Assembly: GCA_022747635.1 (NCBI GenBank)
Contig: JAKTNV010000003.1
Coordinates: 45,869,475 to 45,933,474 of the forward strand
Reading direction: 5' to 3'
Source of the DNA: Hetaerina americana
Taxonomy: Eukaryota; Arthropoda; Insecta; Odonata; Calopterygidae
Length of the DNA stretch: 64,000 bases
The notes beneath the pieces were generated by a model. The model saw only the letters and a program-made list of their open reading frames with translations, did no database searches and was not told where the DNA came from. Position numbers and translations under genes: made by a program. Positions 1 through 10,624 of the stretch are shown one piece after another (position 1 is the first letter of the stretch; each line of letters begins with the position of its first letter).

Positions 1-1334
1 CTATTCTCTTGCTATACTGTATATCCTCTCCTCTACACATCACCTCACAAAATCCTCCAATCTTCGCTCGTGTTCTCTTTTCAATGCCCAAATTTCCGGA
101 CCATTTAATATAATGCTCCCCAATAAAAGTTTTCACTGGAAAATTTTACATTTTCATGATTTCCTGTCGTTTAAGTTCTCTTGTTTGCAACGCTGACGCG
201 AATATATGAGTTGTTAATCTTATGTTCTTCCCTAACCACCCATTTTTATCTTGGACGCCACCTGAATGTGTGAAACATTTCCCATGCCTTTGGTCTTGTA
301 TTTATCCCCTTCTTCTTGAATTTCGATGTTTAGTTTAGCCTCCCCATTTCTTGAAAATCACATTATTTTCGATTTGTATGATATATTCCCGTATGTCGAT
401 TTGTATGATATATCCGTTTCAGAATTTTCAAAATGATTCAATTGAAAACTCTCGACGACATTCTGTTGGCTGAGTGGTTAATCCCAATTTATTATTATTC
501 AGCTCGCGGCCACTCATTTCTAGATTAAAACTTTCCCACGTTTTCAAATTACAGGCAGAAGAACAGGATTTTTTAGTACAGGAGTCGTTGTGAACCTGCC
601 GCATCACTCCAAAAACTAAAAATACATGTATCTAAGGTGATTAACCACATTCGTTAGATAGATATTATATAGTAGTCCATTTCACCCTTTCTTATATTTA
701 GTTCTCTTGCCGTACTGGTAGGGTTTGCCCTTCCCATTTATCCTGGTCTATTAGTTATTCTTACCATCGTTTCCTTGCTTTGTCAGTTGTTTATATCTTC
801 GCGCCGAAGAGGATCCATGCAACGTTAACCGCATGATTCGCAATAACTTAGTGTGACTTAAAAGCCACCCCAACTCACCGCAAACGCTTACGATTCTAAT
901 TCTAAATCACGTATGCATGTATAAATTATTCATTAATCAGCCCTCTACCGCAATAACGATTATGACGTATTGCGTTTATTTAAAAGGTGTCATTATTACT
1001 TTACAATAATCATATTTTAACTGGTACTGTATGTATATACGAGTGCATATCTGATGTTACTTAAAACTAACTGTTTCTAAAGATAAAGAACTTGAAATAT
1101 CATTCTCCCTTCTGGAATATTTGTAAGCAAATCTTGTGTAACGGTCGTTGCTGCTAGTATTGTATTGGTTAAATATAAAAAATACAACAAGCATTACTTC
1201 ATCGCATTGCATAGAGGTTTGATAGCGATACTTTTACACCTAATTGACTCTTGGCGACGATAAAATAGCTCAACCCCCCAAAATACTGATATACTTACAA
1301 AAACTTAAATTGATGTAATTAGGATATTATTAAT
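1..1334. other. Leading AT-rich spacer, nothing recognised
   Basis: No open frame with convincing coding character or splice boundaries was found. The only structure seen is a short direct duplication: an 18-base unit beginning TCGATTTGTATG occurs at 369-386 and again at 396-413. This stretch probably lies in the last visible intron of, or upstream of, the DM9 gene that follows; its earlier exons must be here in unrecognised form or outside the window. Confidence 0.5.
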
Positions 1335-1545
1335 ACTTCTTTATTCTAATGCGAACATTGGAGAGCACTTTGAGTGAGTACGCCGTCCGTCAGATGGGAC
1401 GTTAAGCCGCGGACCCCTTGGCGCCTTTCGTAAAGAGTAGGCTAATGCCAACGCCGGGTTTCCCTCCTCCCTTCATCCTTTCCTATCCATTCGCTATGGC
1501 GCAAATGACCTCAGCTATTGGTCACCTCCCCTAATTACTACTACT
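1335..1545 (+). repeat. Interspersed repeat fragment (LINE 3'-end or SINE tail type)
   Basis: This GC-richer block stands out from the AT-rich surroundings. It holds the phrases GGGACGTTAAGCC, CCTTGGCGCCTTTCG and GTCACCTCCCCTAA, which I associate with the 3' portion of abundant arthropod interspersed repeats. A decayed piece of the same repeat (GGGGAGGTGAT...CAGCTGAG on the + strand) lies in opposite orientation near 9899-9950, which supports a repeat rather than unique DNA. The class assignment is from memory and weak. Confidence 0.45.
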
Positions 1546-1773
1546 ACGAACATTGAACGCATTTGTGGCCCTAAAAATATATTATCCAGTATAAGTCCCT
1601 CTGATGGAAAATAGTGACGAGTTAATTTTTTTCATGAAATTTCGTTCTAAAAAGAAGGCGACATGAGGCAATTAATGAAATTCATTTTTACATCAATGAA
1701 CTTAATTAATGCGGTGGTATTTTATTTTACTAATAAATTAGTCCATTAATGATTTGAACTGTCTTCCCATCAG

Positions 1774-2674
1774 GTCCTCTGCGGTACCAATTGTAAGTGG
1801 GTTCCGGTTTCAGGAGACAATATTCCATCCAATGCTGTCCATGGTGGGTACACAGAGCACGGCGAAGTTCTTTATATCGGACGAGCCAGATATGGGGCAA
1901 CTGCAATAGTTGGAAAGGTAACCACATTAAAAAAATTAATATATGCATTAAATAAAACCACTTAAATAAGTAGCTCGCTATTTCTATAATTACAGCATAT
2001 GTGAGGAGCTAGATTCCTAAAGATAACAGTACAAAATAAAGTGAGTTTTCACGAAATCAAAGGTGAACAATACATATTTTGCAGTGTATTTGGGAATACG
2101 GAGGCCTTTGAGAAGAAATCGTGGCTAAACCAGAAAAATATTACCATGCCAAAAAAGATAGCTTTTGACGAATTCTTCACCTGTTGTCTAAAAAACGCGT
2201 TTTTAGGCAATTTTGGATGGGTGTATTTTTTAAATCAAGCCACACAAAAGGTCAGGGCTAAACTGTAAGCTCCCGAACCTCGCCTCTATGGTGGTGGCCT
2301 GGAAATCAACACCATCTAATTTGAGTTGGCTGCGTCCCATTAATATTTGGGAAGGGAAAATCATCGAAGCCGAATTGGCGCGAGCGGCTAGCATACGTCT
2401 TTCACCTGTGAGTTTGGGGTGTTACCAAAAAGCTAAGTGTAAGAATATATGCATTTGTACACAAAATGATGCCCAGAGGGTTGCCAGGTGTAAGGGTAAG
2501 TCGCAATCATCTTTTCAACTATTGCCTTACCTATGTTTTCTTCAATATTTTTTTGTCCAGTACGGCAACTCACACGTCAGCCACGCTGAGGAACCCGAAG
2601 CTGGTAATTTTCGCGTACAGAATCTTCCACATTACATATATATTCCATTACCCCCTGCACTACCGCGACCCACA

Positions 2675-2772
<98 letters not shown>

Positions 2773-3023
2773 CAAATCAAACGTTACACTTCATCAGTAC
2801 TAAATTATAATCTGAACCCCAATCTACTCTCGGGGAACTGCGAATGAATCACACTATAATTAAATCTGTGCCTAATCATAAGATAGCTGAACTGATACGA
2901 AAAAAATTCTTATTGCAGGTACAACGATCATCAGGCCTCTGTTACATACGTCAATGCAATCAAGAAATGACTTTTAAAAACTTCGAGGTGCTCGTTACAA
3001 TAAAGCCTGTCGCCAGTGAATGA
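1774..3023 (+). CDS. DM9-repeat (DUF3421) protein A, last two exons
   Basis: These are the two 3'-terminal exons of a DM9-repeat gene. Exon 1774-1917 (144 nt, phase 0) has acceptor CCCATCAG and donor GGTA; it encodes a half repeat with CKWVPVSGDNIPSNAVHGG and LYIGRARYGA. Exon 2919-3023 (acceptor TTGCAG) encodes VQRSSGLCYIR, then FKNFEVLV, and ends at TGA. Together they form one DM9 repeat of about 80 residues. DM9 domains occur in insect proteins linked to carbohydrate binding and immunity, sometimes fused to a farnesoic acid O-methyltransferase-like domain, so the function of this protein is inferred only by family. The upstream exons, including the first DM9 repeat, are not visible and probably precede the window. 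The intron between the two exons holds a long microsatellite. Gene B downstream has the same exon lengths and phases, so the two are tandem duplicates. Confidence 0.85.
2671..2766. repeat. Compound (CA)n(TA)n microsatellite
   Basis: About 35 bases of CA dinucleotides run directly into about 60 bases of uninterrupted TA. The array lies inside the last intron of DM9 gene A, 150-250 bases before the acceptor. Long (TA)n is prone to slippage and cruciform extrusion. Apparent open frames across it (poly Thr-His, poly Ile-Tyr) are artefacts. Confidence 0.97.
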
Positions 3024-3116
3024 GATATTCTCGTGTTCGTTGTTATCGGACGTCGAAATTAGTCTCTTCTGATTTAGAAATTGTGGTTTGAAACCAAATG
3101 TAAGTAGGAACAGTGA

Positions 3117-3122
3117 AATAAA
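3117..3122 (+). promoter_or_regulatory. Polyadenylation signal of DM9 gene A
   Basis: A canonical AATAAA lies 94 bases after the TGA stop at 3021-3023. The distance and the AT-rich context fit a short 3' UTR. Confidence 0.55.
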
Positions 3123-3288
3123 ATGGAAACTTATATTCTGAGCCCATTGTTATTATTGCTTTTCTAGAATATATATTTTGCTTGGTCTCGTATTTCTTTG
3201 AACGATGGATTATTAACCGTTCGACGGCGTCATGTGCGGATGCGAACATTTTATTCCGCAGTGCGCACTAATTTTAAGGCTTTCTCTC

Positions 3289-3336
3289 CGTCTACTAGTA
3301 GACGGTGTAGTAGAGAAGTAGACGTCTACTAGTAGA
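3289..3336. repeat. Tandem short palindromes around TCTACTAGTAGA
   Basis: CGTCTACTAGTAGACG at 3289-3304 is a perfect 16-base palindrome. After 13 bases come two overlapping perfect palindromes, GTAGACGTCTAC (3318-3329) and TCTACTAGTAGA (3325-3336). The shared 12-base core is itself self-complementary. No flanking transposon boundary was seen. Confidence 0.85.
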
Positions 3337-4519
3337 TTTGGATGACCCTCCTCAAGTCGTGGTATTACCCTCTATCCTAATCAATTGCAGATATGAAGTA
3401 AAAACCGATTTAGTGGAGGAATGATGGTCTACATTATGTTTTAGAGTGCCCGAATATTCTTTTTGTACTCTTCGTGTAGACATTTGATCTTTTTGACATT
3501 TGATCTGATTTTTCTTCGCAGTCGCCATTTGAATGTTAATATTTTTTGGTCACGCAGAGATGACTCACTCACCTCTATGGATGAAAACCCTAACGAGTGA
3601 CTGACTCCACAGCTTACTCGGCATACCTCCAACCTTGGGGATAATACAATCCTGAGCGGGATTTGAAAACATCCTTTCAAAACATCTGCCTTAGCTGCTG
3701 ATGGTATATCTGGATATTCCTCTGCTGACTCTTTTGACAATAACGTCAATATTACAAGTATCGACTGTTGCCTCTTCAGGATGACTTTTGCCGGAAGCAC
3801 CAAATCTGATGATGGAGACAATTTAATAAAATTGTTATTCTTCCTTTAAGATTCATCACTGATCTCGAGCGAATTGTACAGGGTGGGTCTGCAGCCTGCT
3901 GCTGCTCGTGCTTTTCTGTGTAAATAATAAAACCGCTTCAGAGCACAGGGCAGAGTTGAGTTCTCTGATTTACGAAAACGAAAGAGTTTTAACGTATTCT
4001 ATATCCAATAGTCATCGTTCTGCGTTACAAGCATGCCACCTCAGGTTGCGATGATAATTCATGTTTTTAAGACTGGGTAAAGAGGTAACCTACCAAAATA
4101 AGCTCCCGGGTGCGCTACATGCACGATTATGGTATGCTTTTTCTTTGTGCCCTGCTGAAATTGCAAGTTGACGTGACTATGCATTTTTTATAGCCGCTTT
4201 ATATCTTCGGCTATTTATCTGAATGAAAAACTAGTGTATCATAATAAATTAATGAAGTGCGTAAGTAAACACTCTTCTAACTCACCACTTCTGACTCACT
4301 CACCTATCTATACCAAGGGTATAACCATATCAACATAGGTGTTGGCATTGACGGCAATACCCTTAATTAATTATCGGGTTTCTCATGTCCTGTACCTATC
4401 CGCATGGTGCTGTGAACATGTTTGTACGCCAAACGTTTTTCCACGATGGAAAACAATTATTCATAAATAAATAAACTTATTATTTGCCACTGTTGACATC
4501 TTTCTGCGCATATTCACAG

Positions 4520-7500
4520 ATGGAGAAGAGTTTTATCCAGGAGGTCCTGATGATAATGTGCCCGGCATCGAATGGAAGAATGCCGTTGATGGCGAAATCC
4601 CAGAGGGAGCATTTGTTGGGGGCAACGAAAGTAAAAATACCCTTTTTATTGGAAGACTCTCTTCTGGCGGTGCATTACTGCCTGGGAAAGTGGTGCCTAT
4701 TAAAAAGATTTGCTATTGTGCATTCCATGGGGCACTGGTGAGCTCAACCACATTTCAGGTGGGTTGTTGAGTAGATTAAAACATTTATGACGATATTTGA
4801 GATAAATTTCATGTGAAGATTACAAGTCAATCAGCGACTTCACCCGACTAATTCACTTCGAGATGGAAATTTTGCCGGAGAAAATAACAAATGACACCTA
4901 ATAATGTTGTGAATAAAGCGTTTTTGGCCAAGTAAATTAAGTAATACTGCGGCAGAGCACAAAGCCAAATGACTCCATTGGAAAACAAAGCATTATATTT
5001 TTAGTTATTATTTTTGTTATTCTACACGTTAATGGTTACACCTATACAATGTCACAATGATGCAATCCTCACTTCTCTTAACAAAACAAAACCTGACATC
5101 CGGCACTATAAAAAAACTTTCAATTCCGCATACTTCCTGCCTCCCTTCATAAGGCCCAACTTACCTATTCTTTAATTAAACAAAGAATACAATGTATTTT
5201 TCCACTGTCCTTTGTCCATTGAATTTCCACAAAGTTGAGCCGGGAACAATTGAATACCTATTCTTTGTCCCTTACTCTCCCTTTGTCTTAATATCTTGCC
5301 TGCCTTGTATTTCTCCCAACAGCGACCTCTCCTACGCCACCATGCCTTGCACTTCCTGGTTTGTTTCCCTTCCTGTCTATTTAAACACTTCTGTCATTCT
5401 CAACACCCACGTTTCAAAAGCCTCCAAACCACGCCTATCGTCTTTCTTGAACGTTTGTTTCCGCATCGTACAAAACTACGCTCCATATCAAAGTTTTTGG
5501 TGAGACTTTTCTAAGACCTTACTCAACGTCCCTATCACCAATTTCTTCCTCCTTGTGAAAGCTTCTTCGTCTAACACAATTCTTCTTATGATGTCCCTTC
5601 TCCTTCAATCATTTTGGTTCAAAACACTGTCGAGGTAGATAAACTGTTCCACCTGTTATATACCGTGAACTCCTATTTTTCTATTTAGTTTATCTTTGCT
5701 CTATCTCAAAAATCATATTACCTTTGTTTTTTATATATTGATTCTCATCCCATACCTTGCGCACTGACTTCCCAATGTGCTCAGCAATGCTTGCAACCCC
5801 TTGGCTGACTGGCTTACCAAAGCTTGATCATCCGCAAACCTAACTGATTTAATGGATTCTCCTCCGACTGTTATTCCTATCTCCAGTACTTTTTCCTCCA
5901 CATGTACGTTGAATAGAGCAGGTGATAATGGACCCCCCCTGTCTTATTCCTCTTCCAAACACTTCCCAACACGACTCTCGATCCGCCGCTCGCACCTGAG
6001 TAGTCAATGGCAAATGTAGATTGCGGATAAGGGTCCTATCACTCCAGTCTACTCCTATTTTCTGTAATGCATTCATAAATTCTAGCCTATTCACTCTATG
6101 AAACGCCTTCTCGAAATCTACGAAACAGTCAAATACGTCCTGATTATGCATATTCTACGTTCCTCTCTATTAGTGACCTCATTACTGCCATGACATCACG
6201 CTTGCATCTCCCCTTTCAGAAACCAAACATTATTTCATAAGTAATCATTTAATCTCCTCTCCTTCCTTTTATTGATGATCTTGAGTACCAATTTGGTCCA
6301 GCTTCATTCAAACTTATTGTTCTATTGTCTTTACTTTTTACAGCTTTTCCCCTTTTTTGGAATGGCAGCTAGCAGTGATCTTATGATGTCTTCCGGCCAA
6401 TTTCTTTCCTTATAAATGCAATGAATTAGTCTATTAAAACTCTTCCTCCCATCTTTTCCTAAACCTTGAAGTATTTGCGCCGGAATGTTGTCTGCCCCCG
6501 TGACCTTAACTGATTACATTTCCCTTAATGCCCATAATATCTCGCCGTCAAGTATACCTGAACCTAGGCTATGCACGTCTACGTCATATTCTCTTTCTAT
6601 GTCTAAACTTGCTGGCCTAATGTCTTTACCATATGATCTTCCATGTATTCCTTCTGTCTCTCTTGAATCTAATCTGGTTCCATTATTAATTTCCCAACCT
6701 TATCGTTGATTGTTTGGACGGATTTTCCCTTCTTACTCCCTGACTGTAGCATTTGTCATAACGTGTGACAAGTTTCTGTATTCCTGCTGCATAGTCCTTC
6801 GCCGCCAGCTCATTGAGATACGCGAGGGACCCATCTTGCACAAATTTTTGCATAATGCAGATGGTGTTTAACAATTTCATGAACAATTGTTCGAGAAACA
6901 TTGGGAAAATGCTCACAGATGTCATCAATTGTGACGCGCCGATCGTTCCTCACGAATTCGTCAACTGAGCTCACCAGTTGGTCTGTAATGACAGACGGTC
7001 TCTCCGAACGCTCATCGTCGTGTGTGTTCCCCCTCCCCATGTTGAAGTTGCGACACCACCGCCGAACAGACGACTCGTCCATTACATTGTCTCCATACAC
7101 CTCCTTTAATTGGCGATGAATATCACATGGGCGAACGTTTCTTGCATTGAGGAATTTAATCACTGCCCTCACTTCACAACTGGCGGCGTTCTCAATTTTT
7201 TTAAACATTGTAAACAATCACAGAAACAACACAGGCAATGCTAGCGTCACGCAACTTGGCTCAGAGAAGGCAGACAAGCCACTGAAGCTATCTGACCTCG
7301 TCCAGCGGCTACTCGCGTCGTCAGAACTTCATGCGGCACGAACGGGTACTACTTTCCGGATGACCCTCGTAGCATGGGTGACCTTAGCAGGAGTAATTAT
7401 CATCCCGCCAGCGCAGGTCCAAGGGCCATCAAAACGCACAAGCCCTTCCACCACGTTAAGGTTTAAGTCCATTGGGTGGGTATTTTCATTTATACGAACG

Positions 7501-9642
7501 TAATTTCCCGCGCTTTTACCGACGTCTCTGAAAACTTGAATGATATAAAACTTTTCATTAAGACTTCAAGAAATAATGGAGTACAAGCGAACTGTAATTC
7601 ATTATATACTTGTTCGCATTATCGAACCGTTATACGGAAGGACCGAATGACCCGACTCCGTGGAGCCAGGAGGTTCTGTCTTTCTTCCACATCGTTTCCT
7701 TAAAAGTTTCAGGATTTGCAAGCATTTTCGACTTTCACTGTAAAAACGGTGTCGACAGTTTCAAATAAATCCTACATTAGAAATCATGCACAAAAATGAA
7801 TCCATTTAGAAACTTGTGAGAATTAAAATAAATATTAATGCAAATGAATTTTCTTAATGGTGCATAAAATAATTGATCCTTCCCTCTCCTCATAGATAGA
7901 AAAGTAAATTAATTTGAACCGCCCTGCATTAAAGTTATTTGAAGCACGCTGTGCGGTTACTCATAAATTGGGTCGCCTAGGAAACCCATAACGCAGTCAA
8001 AGGGAAACGTGCTTCATATTTTAACAATTTTAAATTTAATAGCATACATGTATTCCGCATTGAAGATTTATTTCATGTTGCATTGAATTAGAGAGTACAG
8101 ATTGCCATTCTTAAATCAGGTATGTAATCATTTTTGCTATTACTCAATCAGGTCCTCTGCGGGAACAAGTGTAAGTGGGTTCCGGCTTCAGGAGACAACA
8201 TTCCATCCAATGCTATCCATGGTGGTTTTACAGAGCACGGCGAAGCTCTCTACATTGGACGAGCTACCCAAGGGGCAGATGCAGTAGTTGGGAAAGTATG
8301 CATCAAATTTGCTATAAATTACGTCTTTATTGTTCACGCAAGGCGCTTATAATTTTTCGTGCTGTATAAAAATGTAATTTGAATCACAAAAAGGTCTAAC
8401 CCAATGGCGGCACTTCAGAGAATTGTAGAATGCCACGAAAATCATAAGCAAACCATGTACAAGGTAGAGTTATAAATCTATCTAAAGTTATAACGGGTCA
8501 ACCAATCTAAGGCCTAATAATCGATCAATAGGTTTGGGTCTATTATTTTTTTCTCTGAAGTCTTAGTTAGAGAGAATGAGCTGAGCTAAAATGGACGAAG
8601 CTCGGGAGGTTCGTGGCGTTTATCGGATGTGCACTGGAAATACGTCCATTCAATCTTTCAGCCGGTTGGGTTAGGGACAGGTCTTGAAACCAATGATCAT
8701 CTTGATATTATCGTTAAGGGAGAGCATCACAGCATGACCCAGCACGTATGAAATACAACACTTACTTGGACATCAGTTTCATGCGAAGTTGCGACGCATG
8801 TCGTTGTTATTTCTGGTTGACACATTACGGATGGAAAACCAAAAGCCGAGTTTTGTGTTTATAATTATACAGATTTAAAACCTAGCAATAGAATAAGCCG
8901 ATATTTAAATGCTGCATGAATATTTTCTTGAGTAGAGGTTAATTTGTTTAACTGGCTTCCCCTAGAATATTAAAATATTTTTTATCAGTATTGCTTATGT
9001 TAAATATATCATTGATACAGGAATTTTGAGCAAACATTTTTTGCACGTAATTTCATTTATGATTATGAATCACTTATACATGCTATAAATTTTCATTATT
9101 TAAGAAATCCCCTTATCCTAGTAAATATGTTGTGTTTCGCCCGTGGATATTCTGATGAGGATTAATTTTTACAAGTTTTTTTGTTGCTAGTTCATTAGTA
9201 ACTGAAGTTGAATTAAATGAAACAATTGGCTCATTTTTTCCATTTCATTCATTATGCTATCATCTAGATAATATTCTGTCATAATCCTTCGATATCCGAA
9301 TTAATGGAAGCTAAGGCTAACACACTAAAGATTATCTCACAGTTCAAAACCCATAGATCTGCTCGTTTCTCTCCTCATCTCTTTAAAAATTGAATTAGAA
9401 GTAAGATTCTTCAAGTACTATTTGGTTACCATTAATATGGATCGAACAGAGATTTCCAGAAGTCACGTCAGTACGCCCTGTAAACACAAAAGCGTTCTTA
9501 CCAATCTTAAAGTTAATATTGATGATGATTAATATTGCAGGTCCAACGATCCACAGGCTTGTGTTACATCCGCCACTCCAGACAAGAAATGACATTTAAA
9601 AACTACGAGGTACTTGTCCCAAAAGAAAACAAATGCCAATGA
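4520..9642 (+). CDS. DM9-repeat (DUF3421) protein B, three exons seen, N-terminus missing
   Basis: Three exons are clear. Exon 4520-4758 (acceptor TTCACAG, phase 2 entry, donor CAG/GTGGGT) encodes a first DM9 repeat: GIEWKNAVDGEIPEGAFVGG, then LFIGRLSSGG and LLPGKVVPIKKICY. Exon 8152-8295 (144 nt, phase 0) encodes CKWVPASGDNIPSNAIHGG and LYIGRATQGA. Exon 9541-9642 (acceptor ATTGCAG) encodes VQRSTGLCYIRH and FKNYEVLV, ending at TGA. The second repeat is split at the same place as in gene A, and most of its residues are identical to gene A's. The visible product is about 160 residues with two DM9 repeats. A start codon and first exon were not found. The 3.4-kb second intron carries an RTE-like LINE and a truncated mariner; the 1.2-kb third intron shows nothing. 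Family role: probable lectin-like or immune protein, by inference only. Confidence 0.87.
5183..5262 (+). repeat. Truncated copy of the hammerhead-palindrome element
   Basis: The phrase GTATTTTTCCACTG followed by TTTCCACAAAGTTGAGCC and an ATTGAATAC tail matches the arm and outer flank of the two larger palindromic copies at 9966-10143 and 37075-37275. The central hairpin with the ribozyme-like core has been lost here. Confidence 0.6.
5290..6745 (-). mobile_element. RTE-like non-LTR retrotransposon, decayed reverse transcriptase to C-terminus
   Basis: Reading the minus strand from 6745 down, broken frames show the usual order of this clade. First is the pre-RT phrase GADNIPAQILQGLG (near 6480-6520). 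Next is the RT block FVDFEKAFHRVNR with IGVDWSDRTLIRNL (near 6000-6130), then GRGIRQGG (near 5930-5960). The late RT/thumb region follows (RRRDIIRRIVLDEEAFTRRK, near 5530-5600), and finally a relic of the LYGCETWTL motif (near 5450-5500). Stops and frameshifts are frequent, and the YADD region is damaged. No endonuclease is present on this copy, which is 5'-truncated and abuts a truncated mariner at 6750. It lies antisense in the second intron of DM9 gene B. Confidence 0.85.
6750..7369 (-). mobile_element. Mariner deletion derivative, copy 1, 3'-truncated
   Basis: The left part of a mariner in minus orientation. Its 5' terminal inverted repeat (CGAGGGTCATCCGGAAAGTA on the minus strand) ends at 7369 next to a TA at 7370-7371. 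It is nearly identical to the complete copies at 27745-28497 and 35748-36500, but about 130 bases at the 3' end, including the second terminal repeat, are missing. Sequence similarity stops at 6750, where the LINE begins. It cannot be mobilised in trans with only one terminal repeat. Confidence 0.95.
6810..7208 (-). pseudogene. Mariner transposase N-terminal domain ORF (catalytic domain deleted), copy 1
   Basis: A 132-codon frame starts at the ATG of MFKKIENAASCEV. It contains the paired helix-turn-helix region of mariner transposases (AVIKFLNARNVRPCDIHRQL, SSVRRWCRNFNMGRG, DDERSERPSV). The normal protein is about 345 residues with a DD34D catalytic domain; here the frame runs out shortly after HYAKICARWVP. 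It is identical at the visible positions to copy 2. It sits antisense within the DM9 gene B intron. Confidence 0.9.
7370..8151. other. Remainder of DM9 gene B intron 2, unclassified repeat-like start
   Basis: From 7372 to about 7495 the sequence is GC-richer and repeat-like (phrases CCAGCGCAGGTCCAAGGGCC and AAGCCCTTCCACCACGTTAA). I suspect a transposon fragment but cannot classify it. The rest up to the 8152 acceptor is AT-rich with nothing recognisable. Confidence 0.4.
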
Positions 9643-9728
9643 ATGAGCGACGCTTTTGCTATTCATCATCATCATCGGATATAAGGTTAAATGGTGGAAT
9701 GCAACAAGCTGTAAACATGGATTGAAAA

Positions 9729-9734
9729 AATAAA
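9729..9734 (+). promoter_or_regulatory. Polyadenylation signal of DM9 gene B
   Basis: AATAAA lies 87 bases after the stop at 9640-9642, closely mirroring the 94-base spacing in gene A. The agreement between the paralogues supports both 3' ends. Confidence 0.6.
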
Positions 9735-9898
9735 AATGAAACATAATGAAAAAGGTTTTTATTTGAAAACGATTTGACGTGGATTTTGGAGTAGCGGAGA
9801 GAGGAGCCCAAGGTCCGAGCAGGACACTTCCTTTCTCCTTTTCAGCACCTACTGTATGCGGTGAAGTCGTCTGTTGTCGTAGTAGCTACATACTATAT

Positions 9899-9950
9899 TA
9901 GGGGAGGTGATCGACAGCTGAGACCATTCAAGCCATCGGGAGATAGGCCG
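9899..9950 (-). repeat. Fragment of the 1335-1545 repeat, opposite strand
   Basis: On the minus strand this reads GGTCTCAGCTGTCGATCACC then TCCCCTAATATA, corresponding to the end of the repeat at 1335-1545. It is short and diverged. Confidence 0.4.
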
Positions 9951-9965
9951 AAAAATTCTATTTAC

Positions 9966-10143
9966 GTATTCGATGATTTCTAGCTCAACTTTGTGGAATT
10001 TCATGTTATTTAAATGAAGAACACAGTGTATTTTTCCACTGTTCTTAAATTTAGTACCACAGGTATCTGATGATGACGCCTAAGCGTAGAAACTATTAGT
10101 ACCAAAATAAAGAACAGAGGAAAAATACATTATGTTCTTCATT
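9966..10143 (-). mobile_element. Palindromic element with central hammerhead-like core, copy 1
   Basis: Arms 10014-10047 and 10108-10142 are near-perfect inverted repeats built on AAGAACA..GTATTTTTCC..ACTGTTCTT. They enclose a 60-base centre holding the ribozyme-like core listed separately. To the left, 9966-10010 carries the outer flank (minus strand TTCCACAAAGTTGAGC, then ATCGAATAC) that also flanks the copy at 37075-37275 on its right, so this copy is in minus orientation relative to that one. There is no protein-coding capacity. It is a non-autonomous element of unclear class. Confidence 0.8.
10062..10103 (+). ncRNA. Hammerhead-ribozyme-like motif 1 (best preserved core)
   Basis: GGTAT (10062-10066) precedes CTGATGA (10067-10073). 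Stem II is ACGC (10076-10079) closed by CTAA onto GCGT (10084-10087). GAAAC (10089-10093) follows, then TATTA, then GTACC (10099-10103). GGTAT pairs with GTACC over five bases including one U-G wobble, giving stem I with cleavage expected just before 10099. The residual stem III (ACTATT) differs by one base from the palindrome ACTAGT seen at 37111-37116. Type I hammerheads with minimal, palindromic stem III are known from Penelope-like retroelements and act as dimers. Activity of this copy is unproven; the mismatch in stem III and the unpaired bases at the base of stem II may weaken it. Confidence 0.6.
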
Positions 10144-10556
10144 TAATGAAAAAATCTATTATTTCGGAACGGAATCACCCTGTGCGCAAAGATTGCCCAT
10201 CAACGAAGTCTTTATATTTCCGAAATCTGTTAACATTTAACCTTGGCACAATGCCCCTGGAGTTTGAATTTTTTGGAATATTTAGTCAACATTTACGATC
10301 AACTTACCTATACAGGACGGAATATTTCAAGCACCGTTATATTCTCGATCCAAATAAGTTCCTCAGGTCCTCTCTACTAAATTACCATTATCTCTGGTCG
10401 ATTTCTGGACGCGTTTCCGTCTTTCCGACTTCAGATAGGTAGTACGTAGCAAATTTTGAGGATACGCCAACCGCATATACAGGATTGACCTGTAAACTGA
10501 GATTTTTTCCGTTTAATGAAAAAAGATTACAAAACTAGTTATAACGTGTTGTAGAA
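10144..10556. other. Unassigned spacer
   Basis: A 98-codon plus-strand open frame (10146-10442) is present but resembles no known protein and begins inside the repeat boundary. Nothing else was seen. Confidence 0.35.
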
Positions 10557-10624
10557 GGTAACAGGGACTTGAACCCGGGTCTCCAGGGTGGGAGGTCAAT
10601 ACATTAACCACCACGTCCGATCCA
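10557..10624 (-). repeat. tRNA-derived SINE head 1
   Basis: On the minus strand a Pol III B box GGTTCAAGTCC (complement at 10565-10575) follows GGAGACCCG, with a D-arm-like TGGTGGTTAATG about 40 bases upstream. The spacing matches an internal tRNA-type promoter. Acceptor pairing is poor, so this is a SINE head or tRNA relic rather than a tRNA gene. Confidence 0.6.

Larger units (their letters stand above)
3024..4519. other. Spacer between the two DM9 genes
   Basis: Gene B's 5' UTR and first exon(s) should lie here, because its exon at 4520 opens in phase 2 and needs one upstream coding base, but I could not place them. A 126-codon minus-strand open frame (3441-3821) begins MSPSSDLVLPAKV and matches no family I know; its length is not remarkable for chance. 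The block 3289-3336 is palindromic and is listed separately. Confidence 0.5.

Noticed and set aside
2288..2810. Open frames of 159 and 114 codons
   Set aside because: Their length comes from reading through the (CA)n(TA)n microsatellite; the encoded Thr-His and Ile-Tyr runs are artefacts, and the region is intronic.
4119..4193. Short ORF MHDYGMLFLCALLKLQVD as signal-peptide exon of DM9 gene B
   Set aside because: The hydrophobic start is attractive, but the only GT donors give phase 0, while the next exon at 4520 requires an upstream exon ending with one extra base.
6901..7119. Plus-strand 72-codon ORF (also at 27995-28213 and 36032-36250)
   Set aside because: It is antisense to the mariner DNA-binding ORF and recurs only because the transposon recurs.
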